From Terribacillus aidingensis (GTDB lineage: Bacteria; Bacillota; Bacilli; Bacillales; Amphibacillaceae), in the NCBI RefSeq assembly GCF_900215625.1, contig NZ_OBEK01000001.1:682001-746000 (forward strand): a stretch of 64,000 nt of DNA, read 5' to 3'. Positions 25,367 through 32,897 of the stretch are shown here, one piece after another. The position numbers and the translations under genes are program-made. The stretch's first letter is position 1. Each line of letters begins with the position of its first letter. The notes under the pieces are model-generated. The model was not told the DNA's origin. It did no database searches and saw nothing but the letters and a program-made list of their open reading frames with translations.

Positions 25367-25543
25367 TACGTACACTCCATTCCTTTTCTAGGATATGTCG
25401 AACCAAGTCTAGCAAAGGATTATTGTGGAACTGTTAATAAATAGTGAAGTAATTGTAAATAGTCTGTTTTTGCGAATATATTGTAAAGAAATCCCCGAGA
25501 TCAATAGCGTAAAGGGTTCAGGCATCTTGAGCATGCCGGAAAA

Positions 25544-25595
25544 CGTTAAGTTACTGTAAATTGCCTTGAAACGGCTTTCGTTTCAGCCTTATAAT
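25544..25595 (+). promoter_or_regulatory. Promoter of the murJ-like operon with WalR/PhoP-like box
   Basis: TTGAAA, an 18-nt spacer and TATAAT (25566-25595) form a good sigma-A promoter 64 bp before the gene. Just upstream lies CGTTAA-GTTAC-TGTAAA (25544-25560), one mismatch from the WalR consensus with exact 11-bp phasing. Confidence 0.5.
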
Positions 25596-25658
25596 TTACC
25601 CAGCAATACGCATCTCATCAGCTGCATGCTGTATGGGCATATAGAGAGAGGTCCTATC

Positions 25659-27170
25659 ATGAAGTCGAAACTTCGCATCGCCAGTTTGCTGCTGTTAGTG
25701 GTGACGCTCTTACTGAAGGTATCAGGTTTGATCCGTGATCAGCTGATTACCTTTTACTTCGGAGCAACCAGTGAAGCAGATGCTTACTATGCGGCATTTG
25801 CATTACCAAATATGTTCATTCTGTTCCTGACAACAGGAATGAAGAGCGCATTTGTACCTAGTTTCATTAAATATGAGGAAAAGAATAAAGGGTTGTCTCA
25901 TCTTCAAAATGTATGGAAAGGCACGCTGCTGTTCAGTTTGCTGATATCCATTCTGTTCATTGTTATTGCACCTGTTTATATCCAGCTTCTGTTCCCCAAC
26001 TTAACAGGTGACACAGCGCAGATGGCGACAATCATGACGATTATATTTCTTTCTTCGTTATTATTCGTCGGAGTCAATGCAGTGCTGGAGGCCTACTTTG
26101 ATGCAGAGAATAAATATTACTTATCTGTCTTAGCCCAAGCAATTGTCTTGTTAGGAACGATTGGGAGTGCTTTACTCTTTGCTGATCAAATTGGTGCTTA
26201 TGCTTTTGCTTTCGGTAATTTAGCAGGTGTCATTCTGAGCTTGCTCTTTAAATTAATACTGCTGGTGCCAAAACGCAACCTTCGATTAGAAGGCAAGATT
26301 AATTGGGCAGAGAATAAGCGCTTTTTCCACATTTTCATACCTGTAGCACTTACTGCCATGATTGGACAGATTACATTAACCATTGATACATCGTTTGCTA
26401 ACAGGCTTGGAGACAGCTTTGTTACATATCTGAATATCGCCAAGAATTTGACACAATTTCCGCAGAATATTGTCGGCGTTACAATAGGAACGATTGTATT
26501 TCCGCTCCTGGCAGCCGCATACACAAAAGGAGATATGCCTGGGTTTAAGGCGAATATTACGCGCGGTTTACAAATTATGTACTTCGTGCTTCTGCCAGTA
26601 CTGACAGGTATGATGCTGCTCATGCCCGAGATTGTTTCTATATTATTTGAAAATGGTAAATTCACGGCACAGCATACAGAAGAGACGAGCATAGCAGCGT
26701 ATTATTATTTTGGAACGATCCTGTTCTACAGCTTGGTTATTATCGTAAACAATGGCTTTTATACCATGGAAAAAGGGCATTATATGATGCGGCTTGGGTT
26801 TCTGTCGATTGCTTTGAAACTCTTGCTTAACTACATATTTACAGAAAGTTTCGGTTTTATTGGCATTCCGCTGTCATCATCGGTGACAGGCTTTATTTAT
26901 GCGCTGACCTGTTTCCTTTTGTTCCGCAAATTGATGGGTGAGCTGCCTATTAAAGGAATGCTCCTGGATGTTGCGAAAACAACAATCAGTGTACTCATTA
27001 TGGGAATTGCTGTTTACCTGCTGAAAGAAGCAGTTGATCAGCTGCAGCCGATAATCACGATCCTGCTTTGTTCAGTTAGCGGAGTCATCGTATTTCTGCT
27101 CTGCGTATTCCTGATGAAAATACAATCATTTTATATCCTATTGGGAAGAGGCGGCTCCGCTGCTAAGTAA
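25659..27170 (+). CDS. MurJ/MviN-type lipid flippase
   Basis: 503 aa from the ATG at 25659 behind AGAGAGGT; an earlier in-frame start would cover the promoter. About 14 TM helices of the MOP superfamily. The signature KVSGLIRDQLITFYFGA followed by EADAYYAAFALPNMF is typical of MviN/MurJ, the lipid II flippase. In Bacillus the housekeeping function is usually provided by other flippases, and MviN-type genes often sit in polysaccharide loci; here the next gene is a Wzy-like polymerase, so a Wzx-like role in exporting a lipid-linked oligosaccharide is likely (inference). Confidence 0.83.
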   Translation: MKSKLRIASLLLLVVTLLLKVSGLIRDQLITFYFGATSEADAYYAAFALPNMFILFLTTGMKSAFVPSFIKYEEKNKGLSHLQNVWKGTLLFSLLISILFIVIAPVYIQLLFPNLTGDTAQMATIMTIIFLSSLLFVGVNAVLEAYFDAENKYYLSVLAQAIVLLGTIGSALLFADQIGAYAFAFGNLAGVILSLLFKLILLVPKRNLRLEGKINWAENKRFFHIFIPVALTAMIGQITLTIDTSFANRLGDSFVTYLNIAKNLTQFPQNIVGVTIGTIVFPLLAAAYTKGDMPGFKANITRGLQIMYFVLLPVLTGMMLLMPEIVSILFENGKFTAQHTEETSIAAYYYFGTILFYSLVIIVNNGFYTMEKGHYMMRLGFLSIALKLLLNYIFTESFGFIGIPLSSSVTGFIYALTCFLLFRKLMGELPIKGMLLDVAKTTISVLIMGIAVYLLKEAVDQLQPIITILLCSVSGVIVFLLCVFLMKIQSFYILLGRGGSAAK

Positions 27171-27203
27171 ATTGGCAAGAGTGGCACGAAGGAGGACATT
27201 CAG

Positions 27204-28586
27204 TTGCAAGCGTTGATGCAAAGACTTAAGGATAATCATCATACATTAGAAAAACTATTCATCTTCTTTATACTAACCCAGCCTTTTCTTGATTTGCTGG
27301 CGTATTTCTCCATACCGGTTTCGAATCCGATACGACTTCTCGTAATTCCGATTGGCATGCTGTACATGCTTAGTTACCCGGATAGACGGTGGGGCAGAAA
27401 TGCGTTCATTTACATGGCTGTTCTAGCTGTTTATTTTGCAGCCAGTTTTGCTGTCAATATGATATGGAAAGATCCGGTTTCGGCTGTAGGAGAGCTGACA
27501 TTCATTCTGAAGACTTTCTTCTTCATTACAGCGCTGCTCGTCTATGTCATGCTATTCCGTCATCTGGATGAGAATCGTGATTGGAAGGTCACGGTGCCAA
27601 AATATCTGTTCATCAATACAAGTGTTGTCAGCGTTGTTATGCTGATTGCTGAGGTAACTGGAACAGGCAAGCGTAGCTACGACTACTTGGCTAAACAAGG
27701 TCATTCCGGCTGGTTCTTTTCCGGCAATGAAATCAGTGCCATTTTAGGAATGGGTTTCTGCGGAGCAATCATCTACTATCTGTTCGTTAAGAAAGGGATG
27801 CTCGCACAAATTAGCTGTACAGCACTCGTAGGAGTCATGATATGGGCAATGCTGACGATTGGAACGAAGGTTGCATTTGGAGCAGCTTTAGTTGTTTTAG
27901 GATTTGCGCTCGTTCTGCTGCTCATACAAGCCATTGTGAAGCGAAATAACATCATTCAGGCAGGGGTTGTGCTTGTATTATTGGCTATCACCATACTTGT
28001 TACGCCGGAAATGCCAATTGGCAATAACCTCGGTTTATCCGTTGAAATGGCTAATGAAAAAGCGCAGAAGCAGGAAGAAGAGTTAGGAATAGCGCCGCTT
28101 CCAGAAGAGGAAGAAGGAGAAGTCCCGCCTCCGGGAAGTGTCAGACAGTGGAGTTCCTGGCAGCTCATGGCTTTAAACGGCCGAGAGGAGTACTTCGGTA
28201 CAGTTCTTTACTATTATGAACATGCACCGGTCATCCAAAAAGTCTTTGGAATGGGTATTGGCGGGAACTACACAGGAGAGAAACCACGCATTATTGAGAT
28301 GGATATTCTTGATTGGTTCTTTGGCTTCGGCTATTTAGGTACAATCATTCTCATACTTCCTTTACTGTTTGTTATCGGCAGTATTATTGTATTTATTTTC
28401 AAGCAGCGTTTCCGGACTTTACATGCCACGGCATTATTTACAGGCGCCGGCGCTTGCATCGGACTCGGTGCAGCATTCATTGCTGGTCATATCCTGTCAT
28501 CTCCGGCATCCGGATTTTATTTGGCACTGCTCCTCGGGTTCCTATATGGATTACTCAGACAGAAGCCGGAGAAGTTCTTTCAATAG
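27204..28586 (+). CDS. O-antigen ligase/polymerase-like (Wzy-type) membrane protein
   Basis: 460 aa from a TTG behind AAGGAGG. About 12 TM helices with one large extracytoplasmic loop (about residues 275-365) rich in Glu and Pro, the layout of Wzy/WaaL proteins that polymerise or ligate undecaprenyl-linked glycans. Sequence identity in this family is low, and only LGLGFLYG-like C-terminal hydrophobic stretches are seen, so the call rests on topology and context (MurJ/Wzx-like upstream, Alg14/Alg13-like downstream). Confidence 0.75.
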   Translation: MQALMQRLKDNHHTLEKLFIFFILTQPFLDLLAYFSIPVSNPIRLLVIPIGMLYMLSYPDRRWGRNAFIYMAVLAVYFAASFAVNMIWKDPVSAVGELTFILKTFFFITALLVYVMLFRHLDENRDWKVTVPKYLFINTSVVSVVMLIAEVTGTGKRSYDYLAKQGHSGWFFSGNEISAILGMGFCGAIIYYLFVKKGMLAQISCTALVGVMIWAMLTIGTKVAFGAALVVLGFALVLLLIQAIVKRNNIIQAGVVLVLLAITILVTPEMPIGNNLGLSVEMANEKAQKQEEELGIAPLPEEEEGEVPPPGSVRQWSSWQLMALNGREEYFGTVLYYYEHAPVIQKVFGMGIGGNYTGEKPRIIEMDILDWFFGFGYLGTIILILPLLFVIGSIIVFIFKQRFRTLHATALFTGAGACIGLGAAFIAGHILSSPASGFYLALLLGFLYGLLRQKPEKFFQ

Positions 28587-28619
28587 CATCTAACCATAAC
28601 GGAATGGAGCGAACTCTTG

Positions 28620-29090
28620 ATGAAAAAGAAAAAACTGCTTCTGATCTCATCCATCGGCGGGCATTTAACTCAGCTTTTGCAGCTGGAGCCATTGTTCAAG
28701 GAATATGACTATCATATCGTGACGGAAAAATCCGAAATTACGGAACAGCTGAAAGGGAAGCACCCGATGAGCTTTCTTGTCTACGGGGCACGCAATTATC
28801 CTTTTCGCTATATTTTCAAATTCAGTTACAACATCATCAAGTCAATCTTTTTATTCCTGAAACATCGTCCGGATGTCGTCATCTCCACAGGTGCGCATAC
28901 ATCCGTTCCGATGTGCTATATCGCCAAGCTTTTTGGGAAAAGAGTTATCTTTATCGAAAGCTTTGCAAAGTCCACGTCGCCAACTCTATCAGGGAAGATG
29001 ATATATCCTATTGCTGATTTATTCATCGTGCAATGGGAAACAATGAAGCAAATCTACCCGAAAGCGGTCTACGGGGGGTCTATCTATTGA
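28620..29090 (+). CDS. Alg14-like glycosyltransferase subunit (PssD/EpsF type)
   Basis: 156 aa; ATG at 28620 with GGAG upstream. The Alg14 pattern is clear: LLISSIGGHLTQLLQLEPLF with the N-terminal GGH motif, PDVVISTGAHTSVPMCYIAK, and VIFIESFAKSTSPTLSGK. Such subunits anchor the catalytic Alg13-like partner to the membrane and bind the acceptor lipid. The next gene, overlapping by 4 nt (TTGA), encodes that partner. Together they add the second sugar (GlcNAc or GlcA in known cases) to a lipid-linked primer. Confidence 0.88.
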   Translation: MKKKKLLLISSIGGHLTQLLQLEPLFKEYDYHIVTEKSEITEQLKGKHPMSFLVYGARNYPFRYIFKFSYNIIKSIFLFLKHRPDVVISTGAHTSVPMCYIAKLFGKRVIFIESFAKSTSPTLSGKMIYPIADLFIVQWETMKQIYPKAVYGGSIY

Positions 29091-29566
29091 TACTCGTTGT
29101 GTTAGGTACCCATGAACTTCCCTTTACACGGCTTCTAGAGGAAGTAGAACGGCTGAAAAAGGAAGGCATTATAAAGGAAGAAGTCATTGTGCAAGCTGGT
29201 CATACAAAGTATGAAAGTGATGTGCTGGATATCAAACCTTTCGTTAACTACGAAGTAATGGATGAGCTAATGGAAGATGCCAGTGTTGTAATCACACATG
29301 CTGGTACGGGGTCTGTTATTTCTGCTTTAAAAAAGGGTAAGAAAGTTATTGCGGCAGCGCGGCTGAAAAAGTATGGCGAACATAATGATGATCACCAGCT
29401 TCAGCTTTTATCTATTTTCCTGGAACAAAAGCATATTTTAAGCTGGGGAGAAGGCGAAGATCTTGGTAAGGTGATGGAAAAGACAGCAAGCTTTGAGCCA
29501 GTCCCGTTCAAATCTGGTAAAGAGCAAATGTTCTCCATTTTAAACGACTTCCTAAAAGAAGCATAA
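29087..29566 (+). CDS. Alg13-like glycosyltransferase subunit (PssE type)
   Basis: 159 aa from the TTG at 29087, which overlaps the previous stop (TTGA) and is preceded by GGGGGG. It corresponds to the C-terminal half of family 28 glycosyltransferases: VVLGTHELPFTRLLEEV at the start, and the nucleotide-sugar site DASVVITHAGTGSVISALKKGK plus EHNDDHQLQL. It works as a heterodimer with the preceding Alg14-like protein. tagO, which makes the lipid-GlcNAc primer, starts 201 bp downstream. Confidence 0.88.
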   Translation: MILVVLGTHELPFTRLLEEVERLKKEGIIKEEVIVQAGHTKYESDVLDIKPFVNYEVMDELMEDASVVITHAGTGSVISALKKGKKVIAAARLKKYGEHNDDHQLQLLSIFLEQKHILSWGEGEDLGKVMEKTASFEPVPFKSGKEQMFSILNDFLKEA

Positions 29567-29767
29567 GGAATATTAAGAGAATGTAAACTGCTGACACAAG
29601 CTCGTCATACAAACTTTACAATGGATGTAATTGAGTTTTGCCGGCAGAAACATTATAATAGTACAGAACATGCATAGAATACTGTCGAAATCTAGTAGCT
29701 TATAATACTCGGAAAATAAAAAAATACTCATTTACGTTTGCAAGCAAGCTATTTTAGGAGGATACGA

Positions 29768-30859
29768 ATGGTACACATAACGCCTTTGATCATAGCGTTG
29801 GCAGCATGCTTCGTTTTATCGCTAGTGCTGACACCTATGGTGAAAAAGCTGGCATTCGCAATCGGAGCAACGGATAAACCAAACGCTAGAAAAGTACACC
29901 AGAAAATTATGCCGCGGCTTGGCGGACTGGCCATTTACATCAGTTTCATCCTTGGTTATCTGATTTTCATGCCAAATGATTCGAATACTGCACCGATCTT
30001 AATTGGTGCAACAATGATTACATTAATTGGAATGCTTGACGATAAATTTATCTTATCAGCAAAAATAAAGCTTATCGGTCAGATTGCAGCAGCGACTATA
30101 ACAGTCCTAGGCGGCATTCAGATTGACTTTGTAACACTGCCTTTCACTGGCCGAATTGAATTTGGCGCGTGGGCAATCCCAATTACGATTCTTTGGATTG
30201 TCGGTATCACAAACGCAATCAACTTAATTGATGGATTGGATGGATTAGCAGCAGGTGTTTCCGCTATCGCGTTGTTCACAATTTCCATGATCGCGATCAG
30301 CATGGGGAATCCGCTATCCGCAATGATGGGTGTGCTGTTATTGGGAAGCACGCTTGGTTTCCTAGTATTTAACTTCCACCCAGCGAAGATATTCATGGGA
30401 GATACAGGAGCATTATTTCTTGGTTATATGATAGCTGTATTATCTGTCAGCGGATTGTTCAAGAACGTCGCTTTGTTCTCCTTGATTGTGCCGATTATCA
30501 TTCTAGGAGTTCCAATCTTGGATACGACGTTTGCAATCATCCGCCGGATCGTGCAAAGGAAACCATTGTCTGCGCCGGATAAGTTTCACCTGCATCATTG
30601 TCTGTTGAATCTAGGATTCTCTCATCGTCAAACTGTTATCGTTATTTATGCAATTAGCGGCATCTTCAGTATTACAGGAGTTTTGTATACAGAAGCAACG
30701 ATGTGGGGTTCAGCTATCCTAATTATTTCGCTGGCAATACTCATTGAACTAATTGTTGAAATTACGGGATTGATTAGCGAACGCTATCGTCCGTTGCTCA
30801 ACATGATCGGTTTCACAAAAGAACCAGATGAAGAAAAGCGTAAACGACAGCATCAATAA
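29768..30859 (+). CDS. tagO: UDP-GlcNAc:undecaprenyl-P GlcNAc-1-phosphate transferase TagO
   Basis: 363 aa from the ATG at 29768 behind AGGAGG; an in-frame start at 29738 precedes the ribosome site. Polytopic MraY/WecA family enzyme with the conserved cytoplasmic motifs PRLGGLAIYISF, MLDDKFILSAKIKL (Asp-Asp), NAINLIDGLDGLAAG, FMGDTGALFLGY and the His-rich DKFHLHHCLLNLGFSHRQT. It starts wall teichoic acid (and other lipid-GlcNAc) synthesis by making C55-PP-GlcNAc. It stands alone with a strong terminator, converging with tagB. It could feed both the WTA genes and the Alg13/14-Wzy set upstream. Confidence 0.95.
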   Translation: MVHITPLIIALAACFVLSLVLTPMVKKLAFAIGATDKPNARKVHQKIMPRLGGLAIYISFILGYLIFMPNDSNTAPILIGATMITLIGMLDDKFILSAKIKLIGQIAAATITVLGGIQIDFVTLPFTGRIEFGAWAIPITILWIVGITNAINLIDGLDGLAAGVSAIALFTISMIAISMGNPLSAMMGVLLLGSTLGFLVFNFHPAKIFMGDTGALFLGYMIAVLSVSGLFKNVALFSLIVPIIILGVPILDTTFAIIRRIVQRKPLSAPDKFHLHHCLLNLGFSHRQTVIVIYAISGIFSITGVLYTEATMWGSAILIISLAILIELIVEITGLISERYRPLLNMIGFTKEPDEEKRKRQHQ

Positions 30860-30865
30860 AGTGAG

Positions 30866-30898
30866 GAACCCTTCTCCAATCGGAGAAGGGTTCTTTTT
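30866..30898 (+). terminator. Terminator of tagO
   Basis: The perfect stem GAACCCTTCTCC / GGAGAAGGGTTC with loop AATC is followed by TTTTT. Confidence 0.92.
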
Positions 30899-30901
30899 GT
30901 A

Positions 30902-30932
30902 CAAAAAAACACGCTGATTTATATCAGCGTGT
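30902..30932 (-). terminator. Terminator of tagDB operon
   Basis: The stem AACACGCTGAT / ATCAGCGTGTT is followed on the minus strand by a U-run; the tagB stop codon is within the hairpin. Confidence 0.85.
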
Positions 30933-32123
30933 TGTCTGTGCAGACGGCTTTACTGTTGCAGCAACAGCCGTATGTGACGAATACATAGCTTGGACGAGCT
31001 GGTCGCTCGCGTGGCCATTGGAATACTGGTTCCATTGTTTAGCGAAAGCTTGCACCTTTTCTAATTGGAACGCATTTTGTTTAATCACTTTAATAATTGA
31101 CTTTGTATCTCTGACCATTGGTCCAGGAAGCGACTCGAGATATTCATCCGACACACCGCGATTTTTCTGGTAATCCTCCAGGTCATAATTAAAGAAGATA
31201 ATCGGGCGGTTAAGCAGAGAGTACTCAAATGGGATAGAAGAATAATCAGTAATTAGAATATCAGTCACCAGTAAAAGCGGGTTGATATTTTTATAATGTG
31301 TAACATCAATTACAAAGTTTGGGAATATGTTAGCCAAATCCCATGTTACCGCTGGATGGAGGCGCAGGAAAAGTACATATTCCTGTCCCAGTTCCCGGTA
31401 TAATCGCTCAATATCAAGTGCTATATTCGGTTTGGCTAGTTCGTTGTCACGGTAAGTTGGTGCATACAAAATAACTTTTCGTTTTTTTATAATGGGATAT
31501 TGTTCGGTAATATCCTTTTCAATTTGCTCTATTTGCTCTTCGTCAAAGAAGAAATCTGTCCTTGGCATACCAGTCCGCAGTATGTTGTTATTTGAAAGTC
31601 CAAAGCTTTTCTGGAAAATCGAAGCCATCTTTTCGGAGCCGACAGTCACATAGGTAAAGCGGCTGTACACTTGCTTGAACCGTTCTTGTGCCTTCGTGCT
31701 TCTTGTTTCAACGGAAGGGTCTTCTAAGCCGAATCTCTTCATGGCGCCAGCTGCATGCCATAACTGAACAACAGAAACGTTTGGTTTAAAGTCGGTAACA
31801 GCAAGAAAGCCGAAATAGTTATCTACCATCACGACGCGCGAAGTAGCGAGGTGATAGATCCCTTTCATAAAACTACTCATGTTTGTCATGGCAAAAGGCA
31901 CAATCTCTGCTTCGAGATCAGCAAAATCTTCCCGGCAGGAAGTTGTCTTTAATATAACTATTTCTCCCGTATTCCATTTTTCAAGCGATTTAGCCGTATA
32001 CAAAACATTATCCCCAAAAGAGGAAACCAATGTGGTTTTGTTCTTTTGGGGAAACAGCCTGAAAAATATGAATATAGTTTTAAAGAATACTAGATAGAGA
32101 GAAATAGCAAACTCTCTAACCAT
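30924..32123 (-). CDS. tagB: Teichoic acid primase TagB (CDP-glycerol transferase)
   Basis: 399 aa, near B. subtilis TagB (381). It transfers the first glycerol-phosphate from CDP-glycerol to the ManNAc-GlcNAc lipid. CDP-glycerophosphotransferase motifs are present: QLWHAAGAMKRFGL (catalytic His), RTGMPRTDFFF, YAPTYRDNE, FLRLHPAV and ITDYSSIPFEY. An amphipathic/hydrophobic N-terminus (about residues 5-25) suits membrane association. Its size and the absence of the long N-terminal domain favour TagB over TagF. The start overlaps tagD by 8 nt, so the two are coupled. Confidence 0.88.
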   Translation of the reverse strand: MVREFAISLYLVFFKTIFIFFRLFPQKNKTTLVSSFGDNVLYTAKSLEKWNTGEIVILKTTSCREDFADLEAEIVPFAMTNMSSFMKGIYHLATSRVVMVDNYFGFLAVTDFKPNVSVVQLWHAAGAMKRFGLEDPSVETRSTKAQERFKQVYSRFTYVTVGSEKMASIFQKSFGLSNNNILRTGMPRTDFFFDEEQIEQIEKDITEQYPIIKKRKVILYAPTYRDNELAKPNIALDIERLYRELGQEYVLFLRLHPAVTWDLANIFPNFVIDVTHYKNINPLLLVTDILITDYSSIPFEYSLLNRPIIFFNYDLEDYQKNRGVSDEYLESLPGPMVRDTKSIIKVIKQNAFQLEKVQAFAKQWNQYSNGHASDQLVQAMYSSHTAVAATVKPSAQTTR

Positions 32124-32514
32124 TATTCACTTCTAAAAGATCACCTTTGATCTTAGAAGTGGAGATACCTACTGTACGTGGGAGATAAACGACTTCACAA
32201 TGATCTTTCAAGAAATCGAATTTACCTTCCCAGTCGCTGCCCATGACAAAAACATCGATATTGTGGTCTACAACATCGTGAATTTTCTGATCCCAGCTTT
32301 CTTCCGCAATAACTTCGTCTACATAACGAATTGCTTCAAGAATCATCTTACGGTTTTCAAAGCTGTGATAAGACTTCTTATCTTTTAGCTTATTAAACTC
32401 ATCGGAAGAGATTGCTACAACCAAATAATCGCCCATTTCCTTCGCACGGCGAAGTAAGTTCACATGACCCCAGTGCAACAAATCAAATGTACCGTAAGTA
32501 ATTACTTTTTTCAT
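32116..32514 (-). CDS. tagD: Glycerol-3-phosphate cytidylyltransferase TagD
   Basis: 132 aa (B. subtilis TagD 129). It makes CDP-glycerol, the donor for TagB and TagF. The nucleotidyltransferase signatures are intact: TYGTFDLLHWGHVNLLRRA with the HxGH motif, VFVMGSDWEGKFD and RTVGISTSKIK (the RTxGIST signature). The start follows AAAGGAAATGAGG. The gene diverges from tagF across 383 bp containing a phased TTWACA array. In B. subtilis tagD is in the divergent tagDEF operon; here it is with tagB. Confidence 0.96.
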   Translation of the reverse strand: MKKVITYGTFDLLHWGHVNLLRRAKEMGDYLVVAISSDEFNKLKDKKSYHSFENRKMILEAIRYVDEVIAEESWDQKIHDVVDHNIDVFVMGSDWEGKFDFLKDHCEVVYLPRTVGISTSKIKGDLLEVNNG

Positions 32515-32588
32515 TGTTGTGCCTCATTTCCTTTATAATTTGGTATTTCATATATAAAAGTTGTCTGCATCTTCATTGTCACAGTGTA

Positions 32589-32594
32589 ATTATA
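32589..32594 (-). promoter_or_regulatory. -10 box of tagD promoter
   Basis: On the minus strand AAGT-TATAAT lies 75 bp from the tagD start. No consensus -35 is seen; instead the TGTWAA array covers that position, as expected for an activator- or repressor-controlled promoter. Confidence 0.55.
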
Positions 32595-32604
32595 ACTTAT
32601 GATA

Positions 32605-32643
32605 TTTACACTTGATTAACATTATATTTACATTTTAATTAAA
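32605..32643. promoter_or_regulatory. Phased PhoP/WalR-type operator array in tagD-tagF region
   Basis: TTTACA (32605), TTAACA (32616) and TTTACA (32627) are spaced exactly 11 bp apart, with a degenerate fourth copy ATTAAA at 32638. This is the layout of a B. subtilis PhoP box (TTHACA repeats, N5). Read on the minus strand it is TGTAAA-N5-TGTTAA-N5-TGTAAA, which also satisfies the WalR consensus. In B. subtilis both regulators act on the divergent tagAB/tagDEF promoters. Confidence 0.65.
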
Positions 32644-32830
32644 TATCAAGTCTGCTATGATAATAGAATACAATTATAAAATAAATTGTCGAAAATAGAT
32701 ACGAAATCTTTCGTATTTCCTACATTTGGAGCGAAAAATGCATAATTAATCCAGCATGATGCATGCTAATGGAGAATAAGAGCAGATTTATAAATACAAA
32801 GAATACGTAAAGAACTTTACAAATGATTTG

Positions 32831-32859
32831 TTGAATTACCTACATATGAAATTTATAAT
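32831..32859 (+). promoter_or_regulatory. Sigma-A promoter of tagF
   Basis: TTGAAT, a 17-nt spacer and a consensus TATAAT. Initiation near 32866 would make the ATG at 32865 unusable and supports the start at 32898. Confidence 0.7.
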
Positions 32860-32897
32860 AAAGAATGGATTTGCAAGTCGAGAGGAGCAAGAATTGC

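Larger units (their letters stand above)
32515..32897. other. 383-bp divergent tagD/tagF regulatory region
   Basis: A very AT-rich divergent promoter region. It holds the tagD -10 (minus strand, 32589-32594), a phased TTWACA array (32605-32643) and the tagF promoter (32831-32859). No ORF with a credible ribosome site is seen in it. Confidence 0.7.
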
